Part shown: positions 44,881-54,954 of the stretch, piece after piece | How the letters are laid out: each line of letters starts with the position of its first letter | How positions within the stretch are numbered: position 1 is the first letter of the stretch | Translations under genes and position numbers: made by a program | From: JAGVPT01 sp964642725 | GTDB lineage: Bacteria; Bacteroidota; Ignavibacteria; UBA10030; UBA8401 | Reading direction: 5' to 3' | DNA: 64,000 nt | Assembly (NCBI GenBank): GCA_964642725.1 | Contig: CAZXQG010000015.1 | Coordinates: 1 to 64,000 of the forward strand | The notes under the pieces: generated by a model | The model's database searches: none | Told to the model about the DNA's origin: nothing | Seen by the model: only the letters and a program-made list of their open reading frames with translations

Positions 44881-47049
44881 ATGGAACTTACTTTAATCTT
44901 CGGAATAAGCATTCTCGGACTTTTATTTGCACTGTATCTCGTACGCAACGTGTTGAAACGCGACACGGGTAACGAGAAAATGCAAGAAATCTCCAATGCT
45001 ATAAAGACCGGCGCGGAGGCTTTTCTACGGCGCCAGAACAGGACCATCGCCTATCTTGCCGTGGCTCTGGCAGCGCTCATTTACATCCTCTATGCATTTG
45101 TTCGGGCCCATAATGAACACGACCCGGCGACTACATCGAACCTCGCCTTATGGACAACGCTCTCTTTTGTGTTAGGCGCGGCATGCTCCGTGGCAGCCGG
45201 ATACATGGGAATGTGGGTTGCGATTCGGTCGAATATTCGGACAGCATCCGGAGCAACGAAAAGCATGAACAATGCGCTGCAGACAGCATTGCGAGGCGGC
45301 GCTGTCTCCGGCTTTTTTGTCGTGTGCATGAGTTTACTTGGCGTCGCGGGGCTCTTCAGTATTGTAAAATATCTTGATATAACGAGCGATGTGTCGCACA
45401 TTCCGTTAATGATTGTCGGCTACGGATTCGGCGCGAGCTTCGTTGCTTTATTCGCCCAACTCGGCGGCGGAATCTACACGAAAGCAGCCGACGTCGGTGC
45501 AGACCTGGTTGGAAAAGTCGAAGCTGGAATTCCGGAAGACGATCCACGCAACCCGGCAGTGATCGCCGACCTCGTTGGCGACAATGTGGGCGATTGCGCC
45601 GGCCGCGGTGCTGACCTCTTTGAATCGACGGCGGCAGAGAACATCGGAGCGATGATTTTGGCGGCAGGATTGTACAATTCAAATACTGCAGTGTTTCAAG
45701 CCCAGGGCTTGTCGCTGCTCGGCGTCCTTCTTTTCCCCCTTGTTGCCCGAGCATTTGGTATCATCGCTTCTGCCATCGGCATTATGACCGTAAAGACGAA
45801 TGAAAAAGAAGACCCGATGAACGCACTCAACCGCGGTTATTATCTTGCTGCGGGACTTGCCATGGTAGGATTTTACATCGCCTCACGATGGCTCCTCGGA
45901 CCAGATTACTACTTCAATTTCTTCTTGTGCGGCGTCGTTGGCGTTTTAACATCGGTCGCGTTCGTTTTCATTACTCAATATTATACGGACTCGCGTTACC
46001 GTCCAGTGCTCTCTATAGCAGAAGCATCACAAACCGGACCGGCGACAAACATCATTGCCGGTATTGCGGTAGGAATGGAATCAACGGGGTATCCAATTTT
46101 TGTTATTGGAATAGCAATCATCAGCGCATACCTTCTTGGTGAGCACTCAGGATTGGAACACGCAGGACTTTTTGGAACTGCGGTCGCGACAATGGGTATG
46201 CTCGGAACAGCAGCATACATTCTCGCGATGGATACTTTCGGACCGATCACAGACAATGCCGGCGGGATCGTTGAAATGAGCCAGCAGCCGAAGGAAGTCC
46301 GCGATAAGACTGACCGGCTCGATTCAGTAGGCAACACAACAAAAGCGTTGACTAAAGGATACGCTGTCGGTTCAGCAGCTCTTGCGGCATTCCTTCTTTT
46401 TGGCGCTTATATTGACGAAGTACGAAATTACATGCCTTCGTTCCAGGGAGTGATCAACCTCGACAAACCGGAAGTGTTTGTCGGAGCGATGCTCGGAGCA
46501 GTGCTGGTGTTTCTTTTTTCTTCGCTTGCAATCAAAGCGGTAGGAAAAGCGGCGTACGCCATCATCAACAATGTTCGGGAACAATTTAAGAACGACCCGG
46601 GCATCATGCTCGGCACTTCGAAACCCGATTACGGTCAGTGCGTCGACATTGCAACGAAAGCCGCTTTGCAGAAAATGGTTCTGCCGGGATTGCTTATTGT
46701 CGGAATGACAGTTGGCGTCGGACTTGTTTTCAAATGGCTCTACTATGCCGGCGGCCAAGCGGTTGGCGCGGCGAGCGGTGCGGAAGTCATCGGCGGATTC
46801 CTCATGGTCGGCACGATCACCGGCATCCTTATGGCTCTCTTCCTGAACAACGGCGGCGGCGCATGGGATAATGCAAAGAAATATATTGAGACTGGCGCCT
46901 TAGGCGGCAAGAAATCAGAGCCGCACAAAGCATCCGTTGTCGGAGATACGGTCGGCGATCCTTTTAAAGACACCGCAGGTCCTTCACTGCATGTGTTGAT
47001 AAAATTGCTCTCGACACTTACGCTTGTGTTAGCTCCGCTGTTTATTTAA
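44881..47049 (+). CDS. hppA: Membrane-bound ion-pumping pyrophosphatase, K+-independent type
   Basis: The protein has 722 aa and about 16 membrane helices. It couples hydrolysis of pyrophosphate to ion pumping. The active-site loop is KAADVGADLVGKVEAGIPEDDPRNPAVIADLVGDNVGDCAGRGADLFES. The second acidic cluster is DTFGPITDNAGGIVEM, and the C-terminal site is NNGGGAWDNAKKYIE followed by DTVGDPFKDTAGPSLHVLIK. The diagnostic GNTTKALTKG carries Lys and Thr at the two positions that define K+-independent enzymes (K+-dependent ones have Ala). K+-independent members usually pump protons. A long hairpin with a T-run follows. Confidence 0.97.
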   Translation: MELTLIFGISILGLLFALYLVRNVLKRDTGNEKMQEISNAIKTGAEAFLRRQNRTIAYLAVALAALIYILYAFVRAHNEHDPATTSNLALWTTLSFVLGAACSVAAGYMGMWVAIRSNIRTASGATKSMNNALQTALRGGAVSGFFVVCMSLLGVAGLFSIVKYLDITSDVSHIPLMIVGYGFGASFVALFAQLGGGIYTKAADVGADLVGKVEAGIPEDDPRNPAVIADLVGDNVGDCAGRGADLFESTAAENIGAMILAAGLYNSNTAVFQAQGLSLLGVLLFPLVARAFGIIASAIGIMTVKTNEKEDPMNALNRGYYLAAGLAMVGFYIASRWLLGPDYYFNFFLCGVVGVLTSVAFVFITQYYTDSRYRPVLSIAEASQTGPATNIIAGIAVGMESTGYPIFVIGIAIISAYLLGEHSGLEHAGLFGTAVATMGMLGTAAYILAMDTFGPITDNAGGIVEMSQQPKEVRDKTDRLDSVGNTTKALTKGYAVGSAALAAFLLFGAYIDEVRNYMPSFQGVINLDKPEVFVGAMLGAVLVFLFSSLAIKAVGKAAYAIINNVREQFKNDPGIMLGTSKPDYGQCVDIATKAALQKMVLPGLLIVGMTVGVGLVFKWLYYAGGQAVGAASGAEVIGGFLMVGTITGILMALFLNNGGGAWDNAKKYIETGALGGKKSEPHKASVVGDTVGDPFKDTAGPSLHVLIKLLSTLTLVLAPLFI

Positions 47050-47060
47050 AAGGAAGAATA

Positions 47061-47149
47061 CAGGATTCAGGATACAGAATACAGAATGTTTCGCAGGAAC
47101 TTGCCGTTTTCAAATCATTCTGAATTCTGTATTCTGAATTCTTTTTTTT
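47061..47149 (+). terminator. Long inverted repeat with T-run after hppA
   Basis: The left arm (47061-47088, caggattcag...cagaatg) and right arm (47116-47141, cattctgaat...gaattc) are near-complementary over about 26 bases and are followed by eight or nine T. The repeated 'attctgtattctgaattc' wording also resembles a mobile intergenic repeat acting as a terminator. Confidence 0.75.
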
Positions 47150-47286
47150 GGATTGGGAAAAAGTCTTTTGAAAGAACGAGGATTTTTAATATATTGATTG
47201 TGTTGCTTTTCGGATTCCGCCAAAATAACGGCGGGATCCTGAGAATTTCATGAAGTTAGCTACACTCGCTAACTTCAGAGATTTTC

Positions 47287-47359
47287 GGACAGGTAGCTCA
47301 GTCGGTAGAGCAACGGCCTGAAAAGCCGTGTGTCGCCAGTTCGATTCTGGCCCTGTCCA
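47287..47359 (+). tRNA. tRNA-Phe(GAA)
   Basis: Acceptor GGACAGG pairs with CCTGTCC and the discriminator is A. The D-arm is GCTCAGTCGGTAGAGC, the anticodon loop CTGAAAA gives GAA (phenylalanine), and the T-arm is CCAGTTCGATTCTGG. Length 73 nt, without an encoded CCA. Confidence 0.96.
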
Positions 47360-47360
47360 C

Positions 47361-47397
47361 AAAGGAAATGCCGGCTGCGAGGCTGGCATTTCCTTTT
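47361..47397 (+). terminator. Intrinsic terminator of tRNA-Phe
   Basis: AAAGGAAATGCC (47361-47372) pairs perfectly with GGCATTTCCTTT (47385-47396) around a 12-base loop with extra G-C pairs. It begins two bases after the tRNA and ends in TTTT. It would work in both directions. Confidence 0.85.
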
Positions 47398-47530
47398 CAC
47401 GGGAACTTCCGGATACTCAAAGATCGCCCGCATGGCAAACCTGCGCTATCATTAAAAAAGCGCGACAGGAACACTCGCCGCTTAACCCAATGTATAAACC
47501 CAAAAGTGCGATTTGATGACAAACAATGTT

Positions 47531-47962
47531 TCAGCTGTCTCCAAACAGTGAAATAATCATTCCCGCCAGAATAGCCATCGCAGCATAAAGGGATCCTTTC
47601 CAAGGCGTTCTTGCTTTTGTCTTCTTGAAAAGAATGTAGTTGTTAAGGAAAAGGCCAGTGCAATATAGTAACGCTATGCCGGGGATTAAAAATTTATAGA
47701 ATATATTTGGATTGAAATAATTAACGATTGGACCGGCAATCAACAAAATAGATATACTTAAGAAACCGAGGCCGCCGAGACGCATCAAAGATGTGATTAC
47801 TAGTTTAAGCGGACCTTCAAGTTCATCCCATTGTTTACCAGAGGCTTTTTCATGGAAAGGCAAAAACTTTTCAGAGAATAGACTTTTATACGCCATCGCT
47901 AAAGAGATCACACCTATTAAGAAATAGAGGACCAAAGACACCGCGCTAAACATTTCTTTCAT
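47531..47962 (-). CDS. Small four-helix membrane protein of unknown function
   Basis: The protein has 143 aa and four membrane helices at about 7-27 (VSLVLYFLIGVISLAMAY), 55-77 (LVITSLMRLGGLGFLSISILLIAG), 87-108 (FLIPGIALLYCTGLFLNNY) and 120-140 (GSLYAAMAILAGMIISL). The loop between helices one and two is polar (FSEKFLPFHEKASGKQWDELEG). No family was recognised. The start has a good SD (AGGTGG, six bases upstream). It is a single gene between tRNA-Phe and the esterase, convergent with tRNA-Phe. Confidence 0.75.
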   Translation of the reverse strand: MKEMFSAVSLVLYFLIGVISLAMAYKSLFSEKFLPFHEKASGKQWDELEGPLKLVITSLMRLGGLGFLSISILLIAGPIVNYFNPNIFYKFLIPGIALLYCTGLFLNNYILFKKTKARTPWKGSLYAAMAILAGMIISLFGDS

Positions 47963-48076
47963 TTGAAACCACCTTGGAAAGACCTAAGAATGTTGGACTT
48001 CGCCAACTATTGTGCTGGTCGTTGACCAGATTGTATGACCTACCAGTGAATTTCCATTATTGATCGGTCTTTCTTG

Positions 48077-49039
48077 CTATTTCATCCAGCCATTGTCCTT
48101 CATCCAACTCAACAGGGGCTGCATCCACTTTTCCGGCGGAACACTGGCTGCAAATCCATGTCCCCCCTTTGGAATTATTATGAGTTCTGCCGGCACATCG
48201 CTGCGGCGAAGTGCCTTAAAGAATCCGATGCTGTTCTCCGGATCTACCGTCTGATCGTCTTCCGCATGGATCAAGAAAGTCGGCGGGGTTTTGCCGGAAA
48301 CGTGCTTTTCATTTGAAAAGAGTTCCACAAGCGAATCGGGGGGATGTTCTCCAAGAAGAAAAGTTCTGGAACCCATATGAGCCAGTGTATTTGTCATGCT
48401 TATGACAGGATACACCAATATCATGAAATCTGGACGCAGGCTGATGTTTTCCTCGTACTGAATAAACGCCATGTCAAAGTGTGTACCGGCCGTGGATGCA
48501 AGATGACCGCCGGCGGAAAATCCCATGACCCCTATCTTGTTGGATTCAATCTTCCAAAATCGAGCGCCTTCTCGCACTACTTTTATCGCCTGCTGTGCAT
48601 CCTGCAACGGACCGATAGTTTTATCGACCATCGTCGTGCTGCTGGGGAGCCGGTATCTGACCACAAAAGCAGCGACGCCATGGTTCACAAGCGCTTCGGC
48701 AATCCGGGTCCCTTCTATCTCATAAGCCTCGACGACATAACCTCCGCCGGGAAAAATTATGACCGCCGATCGAACCGATTTACTGGTGTCCGGAAGGTAC
48801 ACCATCATTGATGGGATATTTACGTTTCTCACGAATTTGATTCCATCACCTTCACCCAATATTTCATCGGACTTGACACCGGTCGAATTCGGCACCTTGC
48901 CAGCGTAAAGCGGGACAACCTCCTGACTGAAGGATTGATCATACACGTAAACGAAACACACACTGAGCGCAAACAAAGCCGCCGCGATATTTTTCAACTT
49001 GACCGCCTTTCTTTTCTTATTCTTCTCCGGATTTGACAA
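48077..49039 (-). CDS. Secreted alpha/beta-hydrolase, acetylxylan-esterase-like
   Basis: The protein has 320 aa. An N-terminal hydrophobic leader (NIAAALFALSVCFVYVY) follows a basic n-region, giving export to the periplasm. The fold markers are IIFPGGGYVVEAYEIEGTRIA (oxyanion-hole GGGY), VMGFSAGGHLAST (nucleophile Ser in G-x-S-x-G), FLIHAEDDQTVDPENS (catalytic Asp) and IPKGGHGFAAS (catalytic His). This is the BD-FAE/acetyl-esterase type used to deacetylate plant polysaccharides. It is the last gene of a minus-strand carbohydrate cluster. The start is TTG at 49039, following an in-frame TGA upstream. Confidence 0.87.
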   Translation of the reverse strand: MSNPEKNKKRKAVKLKNIAAALFALSVCFVYVYDQSFSQEVVPLYAGKVPNSTGVKSDEILGEGDGIKFVRNVNIPSMMVYLPDTSKSVRSAVIIFPGGGYVVEAYEIEGTRIAEALVNHGVAAFVVRYRLPSSTTMVDKTIGPLQDAQQAIKVVREGARFWKIESNKIGVMGFSAGGHLASTAGTHFDMAFIQYEENISLRPDFMILVYPVISMTNTLAHMGSRTFLLGEHPPDSLVELFSNEKHVSGKTPPTFLIHAEDDQTVDPENSIGFFKALRRSDVPAELIIIPKGGHGFAASVPPEKWMQPLLSWMKDNGWMK

Positions 49040-49186
49040 CCTCGGATGATATCGTCATTGATTCTCCCTAAGGGATGTTATTGGCATTCACTCCGTCCCG
49101 CCAGAGCGGGACGCGTTCAGACTGACTCGACAAAGGGATTTTATACGGTAACTAAAATTAGGACATCATCAATTCTTCAATTACTA

Positions 49187-51214
49187 TCATGGATTCCAAT
49201 CGTCTGTTCTGAAGGTAGAAGCCGGCAGCCCCTCTTTATTGAACAGAGTTGCTGTTGCGGAGTTTGTCCAGGCATATCTTACCGCGACAGGGCTTTTTAC
49301 CTCGTCGCTGTACACGACAAGTTTGTTTCCATTAACTTCAACATTTGCGTTGACAAACAGGCTGTCATTGCCGGCGATGCTAAAATTCGTTCCTTCCGTA
49401 CTGCTTTTAATGACAAGCCCGCTACCTGTGTAATCGAAGGAGAGAATAATTCTCCCTGCCCGAGTTTTCATCGATTTATACAACGGGCCTGAACAAAGCA
49501 ATTTCTTATGATAATCTTTGGCGAGTGCCCACAATGCAAGCCTTCCTCCGACATCCGATTTGTTTGCAGGATGAATGTCGTTCGTTTTGGCGATATCGAG
49601 TGTCACTGCCATTCCCGTGTTGGGATCGGAGAGCGTAAGACGCTGCGCCTCCCTGATCACGAATGATTTTGCATCTGTGCCGTAGTTGTAGGGAGCAATC
49701 TGAACATAATAAAATGGAAAATTTCCTTCATTCCAGTCGGCTCTCCAGTTCTTGATCATCAACGAAAAGAGGGCCTTGTAATCGTTTGGCGATCCGGAGT
49801 TCGATTCCCCCTGATACCATATCACGCCTTTGATATAATAAGGAATTAATGGCGCAATCATCCCGTTGTAAAGCATCGTCGGTGCGCTTGAGCTGATGTT
49901 CACTATCGATTGCGGCCGTGAATGGAATTCTTTCCCCGCGACTTTGTAAACATAGAATCTGCTTCCCATATATTCCGCAACGGGAAGATATTTCCAATTC
50001 CCAGAAAGAGAAACGCCTTCTGTCGAATCGGCGCTGCCGTCCGGATGAATTTGCATTTTGACTCCCCCTCCCCAGATTCCGCCCGCGCCGTCGGTATGGA
50101 TAACTCGTAACGCGATGGTCATGCTCGTATCGTTGACAAATCCTTTCGGGACAGGATACACCCGCGGCGTCCGTCCGAACCCCTCGCCTTCCATCGCTCC
50201 AATGCGAACACCGTTTACGTAACAGACATCCATGTCATCAATCGGTCCAAACTCCACTACCAACTGCCGGTTCAGCCAATTTCGCGGTATCGCAATTCTT
50301 TTTCTGAACCAGACCGTACCATGGAATCCTCCAACTTCTGTGGATTCCCAATACGCAGGTAAGGTTACTTTTTTCCAGCTGCTGTCGTTTAAAGCGGGAG
50401 TCGAACAGGCGCTGTCGCCGAAGTCCAGGTTCTCATACTGATGGGGAGCCTTCTTCGCGCTGATGCTGATAGCAGGATGGCTGCGTATCCAGCTATTCAA
50501 TTTTTGTACGTCACCGTCGGCGCTGGTAATCTTTTCCGCGATCTCTCTATAGTCGTTGAGTCCTCCCAGATTTTTGCCGCTGATCCAAGACTGTATTTTG
50601 GTTCCTCCCCAGCTCGAGAAGATTAATCCGATTGGAACATGAAGTTCCGTATACAGTTTTTTTCCAAAAAAATATGCGGCTGCACTGAACTTAGCAGCAG
50701 TCTTTGGATTGCATTCGCTCCACCTCCCTGCACAGTCGAACTCCGGTTCGCTCGAGACATTTTTCGTCACAGTAAACAGCCTGATCATTGGATATTGAGC
50801 ATGCGCGATTTCCGCATCAGAATTCTCAATCAAATTTCTGGGCGGCCATCCCTCCAGCGGTATTTCCATATTTGATTGCCCGGAACAAAGCCACACTTCA
50901 CCGAGCATTACGTTTCTATAAAAAATGACTGAATCACCAACAATGACAGTTACTTCATACGGTCCGCCTGCCTTTATTGTCTGCAACCGGGCTTCCCACG
51001 TCCCGTCAGCTTTCACGTTAGTCTTTGCAACTTTTCCCCAGCTTGCTTTAACAATAACGTTGGTTCCGGGTATTGCTTTTCCCCAAAAAGGAACAGCCGC
51101 TTTTTGCTGCAAAACCATGTCGTCCGAAAATATTGCTGGCATGAGAGGAAGAGCAGTTTGCGCTTCGCCCTTAACAATTGTAATCAGTAATGTGAGAATA
51201 AAAATCTTCTTCAT
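49187..51214 (-). CDS. Sialate O-acetylesterase-like SGNH esterase (CE20 type)
   Basis: The protein has 675 aa and a signal peptide (IFILTLLITIVKGEA). SGNH block one is WLCSGQSNMEIPLEG (catalytic Ser near 114), a later block is GVIWYQGESNSGSP, and the catalytic Asp-His pair is likely in TNDIHPANKSDVGG. A beta-sandwich insert at about 260-410 (FDDMDVCYVNGVRIGAMEG, typical jelly-roll) splits the domain, as in the SIAE/CE20 architecture. Several such proteins act on acetylated xylan rather than sialic acid. The start at MKKIFIL (51214) is chosen because the longer frame adds 30 residues with no signal peptide. Same strand as the esterase 147 bases downstream. Confidence 0.9.
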   Translation of the reverse strand: MKKIFILTLLITIVKGEAQTALPLMPAIFSDDMVLQQKAAVPFWGKAIPGTNVIVKASWGKVAKTNVKADGTWEARLQTIKAGGPYEVTVIVGDSVIFYRNVMLGEVWLCSGQSNMEIPLEGWPPRNLIENSDAEIAHAQYPMIRLFTVTKNVSSEPEFDCAGRWSECNPKTAAKFSAAAYFFGKKLYTELHVPIGLIFSSWGGTKIQSWISGKNLGGLNDYREIAEKITSADGDVQKLNSWIRSHPAISISAKKAPHQYENLDFGDSACSTPALNDSSWKKVTLPAYWESTEVGGFHGTVWFRKRIAIPRNWLNRQLVVEFGPIDDMDVCYVNGVRIGAMEGEGFGRTPRVYPVPKGFVNDTSMTIALRVIHTDGAGGIWGGGVKMQIHPDGSADSTEGVSLSGNWKYLPVAEYMGSRFYVYKVAGKEFHSRPQSIVNISSSAPTMLYNGMIAPLIPYYIKGVIWYQGESNSGSPNDYKALFSLMIKNWRADWNEGNFPFYYVQIAPYNYGTDAKSFVIREAQRLTLSDPNTGMAVTLDIAKTNDIHPANKSDVGGRLALWALAKDYHKKLLCSGPLYKSMKTRAGRIILSFDYTGSGLVIKSSTEGTNFSIAGNDSLFVNANVEVNGNKLVVYSDEVKSPVAVRYAWTNSATATLFNKEGLPASTFRTDDWNP

Positions 51215-51381
51215 AGCATTCCCATCTGTATGGTGGTCAATATGATGAACCGAAACAGGCCGTTGTTTTTGAAGTAAGCCTTCCCCAAAAAACCTCATCG
51301 ACATGCTCGTGGTCCGAAGGTTTCGAAATCTGTAAGACGCTTGAACTCGAAAATGTAGGTTGAATCTACGGCAGAATCAAG

Positions 51382-51411
51382 AAAAAAAAGCCCAGATGGT
51401 AAGTCTGGGCT
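51382..51411 (-). terminator. Intrinsic terminator after the T9SS-tailed protein gene
   Basis: In the minus direction AGCCCAGA pairs perfectly with TCTGGGCT around a seven-base loop, followed by an uninterrupted run of T. It lies 21 bases after the stop of the gene at 51432. Confidence 0.92.
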
Positions 51412-51431
51412 GAAGGTGAAAGAAGGATTTC

Positions 51432-54400
51432 CTATTTCATCAAGACAAATTTTTTCACTGCCGTGAAAGTCGCGGCGGTCATTCTGTAGAAGTAGACGCC
51501 GCTTGCTAACCGGCTTCCGTCGAAGGTCACTTCATACTCTCCCGCGTCCTTTTGCTCATTCACAAGCGTCGAAACCTCCTTGCCGATAATGTCGTAGACT
51601 TTCAACGTCACAAAACTACTCTTCGGCAGTTGATAGCTGATTTTTGTCGAAGGATTGAATGGATTTGGATAGTTCTGCAACAGGGCAAAGACTGCCGGAA
51701 GAATCCCGTCATTTTGTTTAACATTTGTAACGGTACCGTTGATCATAAAAGTATGCGGCGAGGTATAGGCAAACGAGTAAGTATTCGTTGCCGACATATC
51801 CACAATTTGACCGTTGCTGCTGTCTCTTAAAACTATTTTGTGATTCAACCCGGCAAGGTTAGACTTATCCCATGAGAGTGTAACTGCACTGTCTTTGCTC
51901 GATTCAACCGTAAATGTCCACGTCATGCCCGTAGAATCCCGGAAGTCTTTCGCGTATCTGCTTCCAAGAAACGCTGGGTAATTGCTCCCCGTATGCACAG
52001 TATAGAGTTCGAGAAAGTTAGCGCCGGGATTGCGTGGGGGGCGCGGTGCATCGTATTTTGCGTCGAATCCGTTAGTCGACATGGGTTCCACACCGAGCGA
52101 AAATATTTTGTCGGTGCTCACACCGTTTGTCGCTTGAATTGCGAGATTCCAGTATGATGTGGAAACTGCTGCTTGAGACTTTGACATTTGTTGAACAAAC
52201 CGATTGTTTTTTGGCGGCGGTATTACTGATACCGGTTTTTGGATCAACTGAACACCATTTTGCAGAGATGCAATCCATCTTCCGCCGAACACCGGTAATG
52301 TGTCCGAGTCAGCATATCCTGTTGAATCGTACTGATACATTGCATTGATAATCAAGCCGGCGCTTGATGCGTCAGCAAATGAATATTCCGTTCCGGAGTG
52401 GATGATTGACATCGATTCCTTTGTCACCGGTTTGATATAACTGTTTCCGATGATGCTGTATCCGGTGTTCAGCGGTATAATTATACTGTCGGCTTCGGTC
52501 GGAGTTCCTCTAAGAGTCCACGACTTGGGTGAAAGAAGGCCCAGCCAATATCCCTTTCCGATCACGAGCGCATCCGGCTGATCATAACCGGAACTTGGGT
52601 TGAAACTCCACACATAAGAAGTATCTCCAAAGAAGGAGCTCGGCGAGGAATTGACTGGAGTAAGTGGAAGACTGAACAAAGACCAACCTGCCGGGCTGAA
52701 ACTTGAAAAATTATCTACAAGTGTTCCAATCATCAATGTAAATAGATGAGCCGTTGAGTCGGCATTGTAGTATTTAAATAGTGTGGAGTTCCTGAGATTG
52801 AACGTGTGTCCTGTCGAAATATCTATGAGGTATATTCCGAATGTTGAAGGAATTCCCATGTTGACAAACGAAAGAACGACGGTATCGCTCACCACGTTTG
52901 TTTTGACTTGAAAATTCCAAAGCTTGACAGTATCCGTTAGGGATGTGTTCTGACGAATATCCGATCCGAAATTGTTTCCGAAAGGAGAATTCCATTCAGG
53001 ATGCGGAAAATAAAGCGAGACATATTTTCCAGGGGGCGGTGGCGGCTTGGGGATATCGTTTGCGGCGTCGTACCCGTCGGACGCCGTGCTGTCAATCCCA
53101 GCATAGTTTGCTGCGTCTTGATATGCTCCGATTGAAGCAATGAGCTGTATTCTCCATGTCGGCACAGGAGGAGTGTATATTCCTCCTGTCGCATTTGCAT
53201 AAGCGGTCAAGACTTTTGTTAATTCATCGGCTGAATTATACGCGGCCAGCTGGGCATCATTCCAAATCAACGAGCCTATCGGGAGCTGATCAATTTCGGA
53301 TAGATGCGTGGACTGGCTGAAATTCTCCGTGAGATCGGTAAATTTTGCAATTCCGCTTCCGTCTTCTGTCTTGTAGCCGGGGATGGTCGTTGGGTCGTAG
53401 TCGCCAAAAATGTATTTGCTGCCGTTGATATTGGGCGCTGAAGAATAATGCGGGTCGCCCCACTGATTTTGATTCCATTTTGCCATAAAAGTTACTACAG
53501 AAGCATCGGCTATTCCCGGCGTAATTGTGTTTGGAGTTGCAGTTGAGGTATTCTCTTCTACGAATCCGCAGCCGGAGCTCGCCTTGCCTTTCCCGGGCGC
53601 ATACGCATTAAACAACGCTTGCGTGCGTGTATTCATCCACTCACAAGGAATATTTTGGATCACAAACGGCGGATTTGACGGATACCACCAGGACAAATAT
53701 GAAAGCGGCGTCGTGGCGGGGGCAGGATCATATGCATAACCGGCATTTGTATAATACGGAGTCAACAGGGGATCGCTGTAATTAATATTATTAGATACGT
53801 AAACTTTCATGTTTTTTAAACTGACAGCATCGGTATAGTGGGTCGAATCACCCGCATAATACTTTGACTGTACTAACACCGCATGGTATGCATCAACCGT
53901 ATCGATATTGATCGTGCTAAAGAACTCATTGTCAGGATCTTGTCCCGTCTTCGTTACATTCGCCGTGTCTTCGCCAACCCAGTTCTGGTTTATGAAAATA
54001 TTGTTCGTGACGTACAGCTCTTTGTAGTATGGAGAGAAAAGCCAGTACTTCATGTTGTTGACGATCGTATTATGATTGAAGTATCCGAAATCTATCAGAG
54101 ATCGCAACGTAAGAAATGTAAGTCCACCGCCTGTTATTGTAGTGTTTTCAACCCATAACGTATCGATAGGGTTCAGAGTGTGAATAATTCGTGATCCCCA
54201 CCATTGGGTTCCGTGGAACAAATTGCGAAAATAGGAATTTGTGATTCTAAACTTGGCGCCGTAGGGCCAACCGCCGATGCCATATCCATAGATGTTGGAG
54301 CATTCGAAAAGGTCTATGTTGCTGAATTCGAATAAACAATTGTCAATTGTCAACGATTGCGGGAGATGGTTCTTAGTCCCCATCCAAAAGTTGTCATTTA

Positions 54401-54854
54401 CAAACGATCCATCTAGCTGCATCGCCTGGTAATGGATGTTAACAAACTTAGCGCTGCCATAAATCGCGTTGCACGCCGCCGAATTGTTCGAAACAGAGAC
54501 AGGGACACCGCCAACTGGCTCCATTACCCAAACCGGTTTTGTGGTTCCATGCGAACTTGGGATACCGACAATTGTCAATGTGCCGGTTGGATTGTTCACA
54601 GTGATTGCCGCATTTTGAAAATACGCCTGACCTTCGTTCAAGGCGTACACCCTATTTGGGTTTGTTCTCGATCCACTGAACGTTGTATCTCCGTTTATCG
54701 TCGCTTCAAGCAATCCGGCGTTTTCACCGCCCGCCAAAGTTCCGCCCGGAATGACAATTGTATCTTGCCCTGCTGGAACTGAGGCAATTGAGATGCTTGG
54801 AAAACATATAATCAGTATGCCAGTGAGTAAACAAATTAATATTCTCGCTTTCAT
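51432..54854 (-). CDS. Secreted beta-helix-like protein with T9SS type A sorting domain
   Basis: The protein has 1140 aa with a signal peptide (ILICLLTGILIICFPSISIA). The N-terminal half (about 40-420) reads like a right-handed parallel beta-helix (ATINGDTTFSGSRTNPNRVY, FRITNSYFRNLFHG, YVTNNIFINQNW), a fold used by polysaccharide lyases and hydrolases. Two homologous domains follow, marked by DGYDAANDIPKPPPPPGKYV (about 600) and NGFDAKYDAPRPPRNPGA (about 925). The last 85 residues are a classic T9SS type A domain: LQNYPNPFNPSTKISYQLPK, VYDIIGKEVSTLVN, LASGVYFYRM. It is therefore exported across the outer membrane by T9SS. The start has a strong SD (AGGAG). The substrate is unknown. Confidence 0.9.
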   Translation of the reverse strand: MKARILICLLTGILIICFPSISIASVPAGQDTIVIPGGTLAGGENAGLLEATINGDTTFSGSRTNPNRVYALNEGQAYFQNAAITVNNPTGTLTIVGIPSSHGTTKPVWVMEPVGGVPVSVSNNSAACNAIYGSAKFVNIHYQAMQLDGSFVNDNFWMGTKNHLPQSLTIDNCLFEFSNIDLFECSNIYGYGIGGWPYGAKFRITNSYFRNLFHGTQWWGSRIIHTLNPIDTLWVENTTITGGGLTFLTLRSLIDFGYFNHNTIVNNMKYWLFSPYYKELYVTNNIFINQNWVGEDTANVTKTGQDPDNEFFSTINIDTVDAYHAVLVQSKYYAGDSTHYTDAVSLKNMKVYVSNNINYSDPLLTPYYTNAGYAYDPAPATTPLSYLSWWYPSNPPFVIQNIPCEWMNTRTQALFNAYAPGKGKASSGCGFVEENTSTATPNTITPGIADASVVTFMAKWNQNQWGDPHYSSAPNINGSKYIFGDYDPTTIPGYKTEDGSGIAKFTDLTENFSQSTHLSEIDQLPIGSLIWNDAQLAAYNSADELTKVLTAYANATGGIYTPPVPTWRIQLIASIGAYQDAANYAGIDSTASDGYDAANDIPKPPPPPGKYVSLYFPHPEWNSPFGNNFGSDIRQNTSLTDTVKLWNFQVKTNVVSDTVVLSFVNMGIPSTFGIYLIDISTGHTFNLRNSTLFKYYNADSTAHLFTLMIGTLVDNFSSFSPAGWSLFSLPLTPVNSSPSSFFGDTSYVWSFNPSSGYDQPDALVIGKGYWLGLLSPKSWTLRGTPTEADSIIIPLNTGYSIIGNSYIKPVTKESMSIIHSGTEYSFADASSAGLIINAMYQYDSTGYADSDTLPVFGGRWIASLQNGVQLIQKPVSVIPPPKNNRFVQQMSKSQAAVSTSYWNLAIQATNGVSTDKIFSLGVEPMSTNGFDAKYDAPRPPRNPGANFLELYTVHTGSNYPAFLGSRYAKDFRDSTGMTWTFTVESSKDSAVTLSWDKSNLAGLNHKIVLRDSSNGQIVDMSATNTYSFAYTSPHTFMINGTVTNVKQNDGILPAVFALLQNYPNPFNPSTKISYQLPKSSFVTLKVYDIIGKEVSTLVNEQKDAGEYEVTFDGSRLASGVYFYRMTAATFTAVKKFVLMK

Positions 54855-54904
54855 GAAGTTCTCCTAATATTTGTTATCGCGCGAAAGGACTTCTCGACTA
54901 CCGT

Positions 54905-54953
54905 ATAAAAACATAAAAACCCTCATCATCGCTTTCGCGATTCCGAGGGTTTA
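54905..54953 (-). terminator. Intrinsic terminator between the glycosidase and T9SS genes
   Basis: In the minus direction AAACCCTC pairs with GAGGGTTT, with a nested ATCGC/GCGAT hairpin inside, and is followed by TTTATGTTTTTAT. It ends transcription from the GH gene and lies about 50 bases before the T9SS gene start. Confidence 0.82.
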
Positions 54954-54954
54954 G

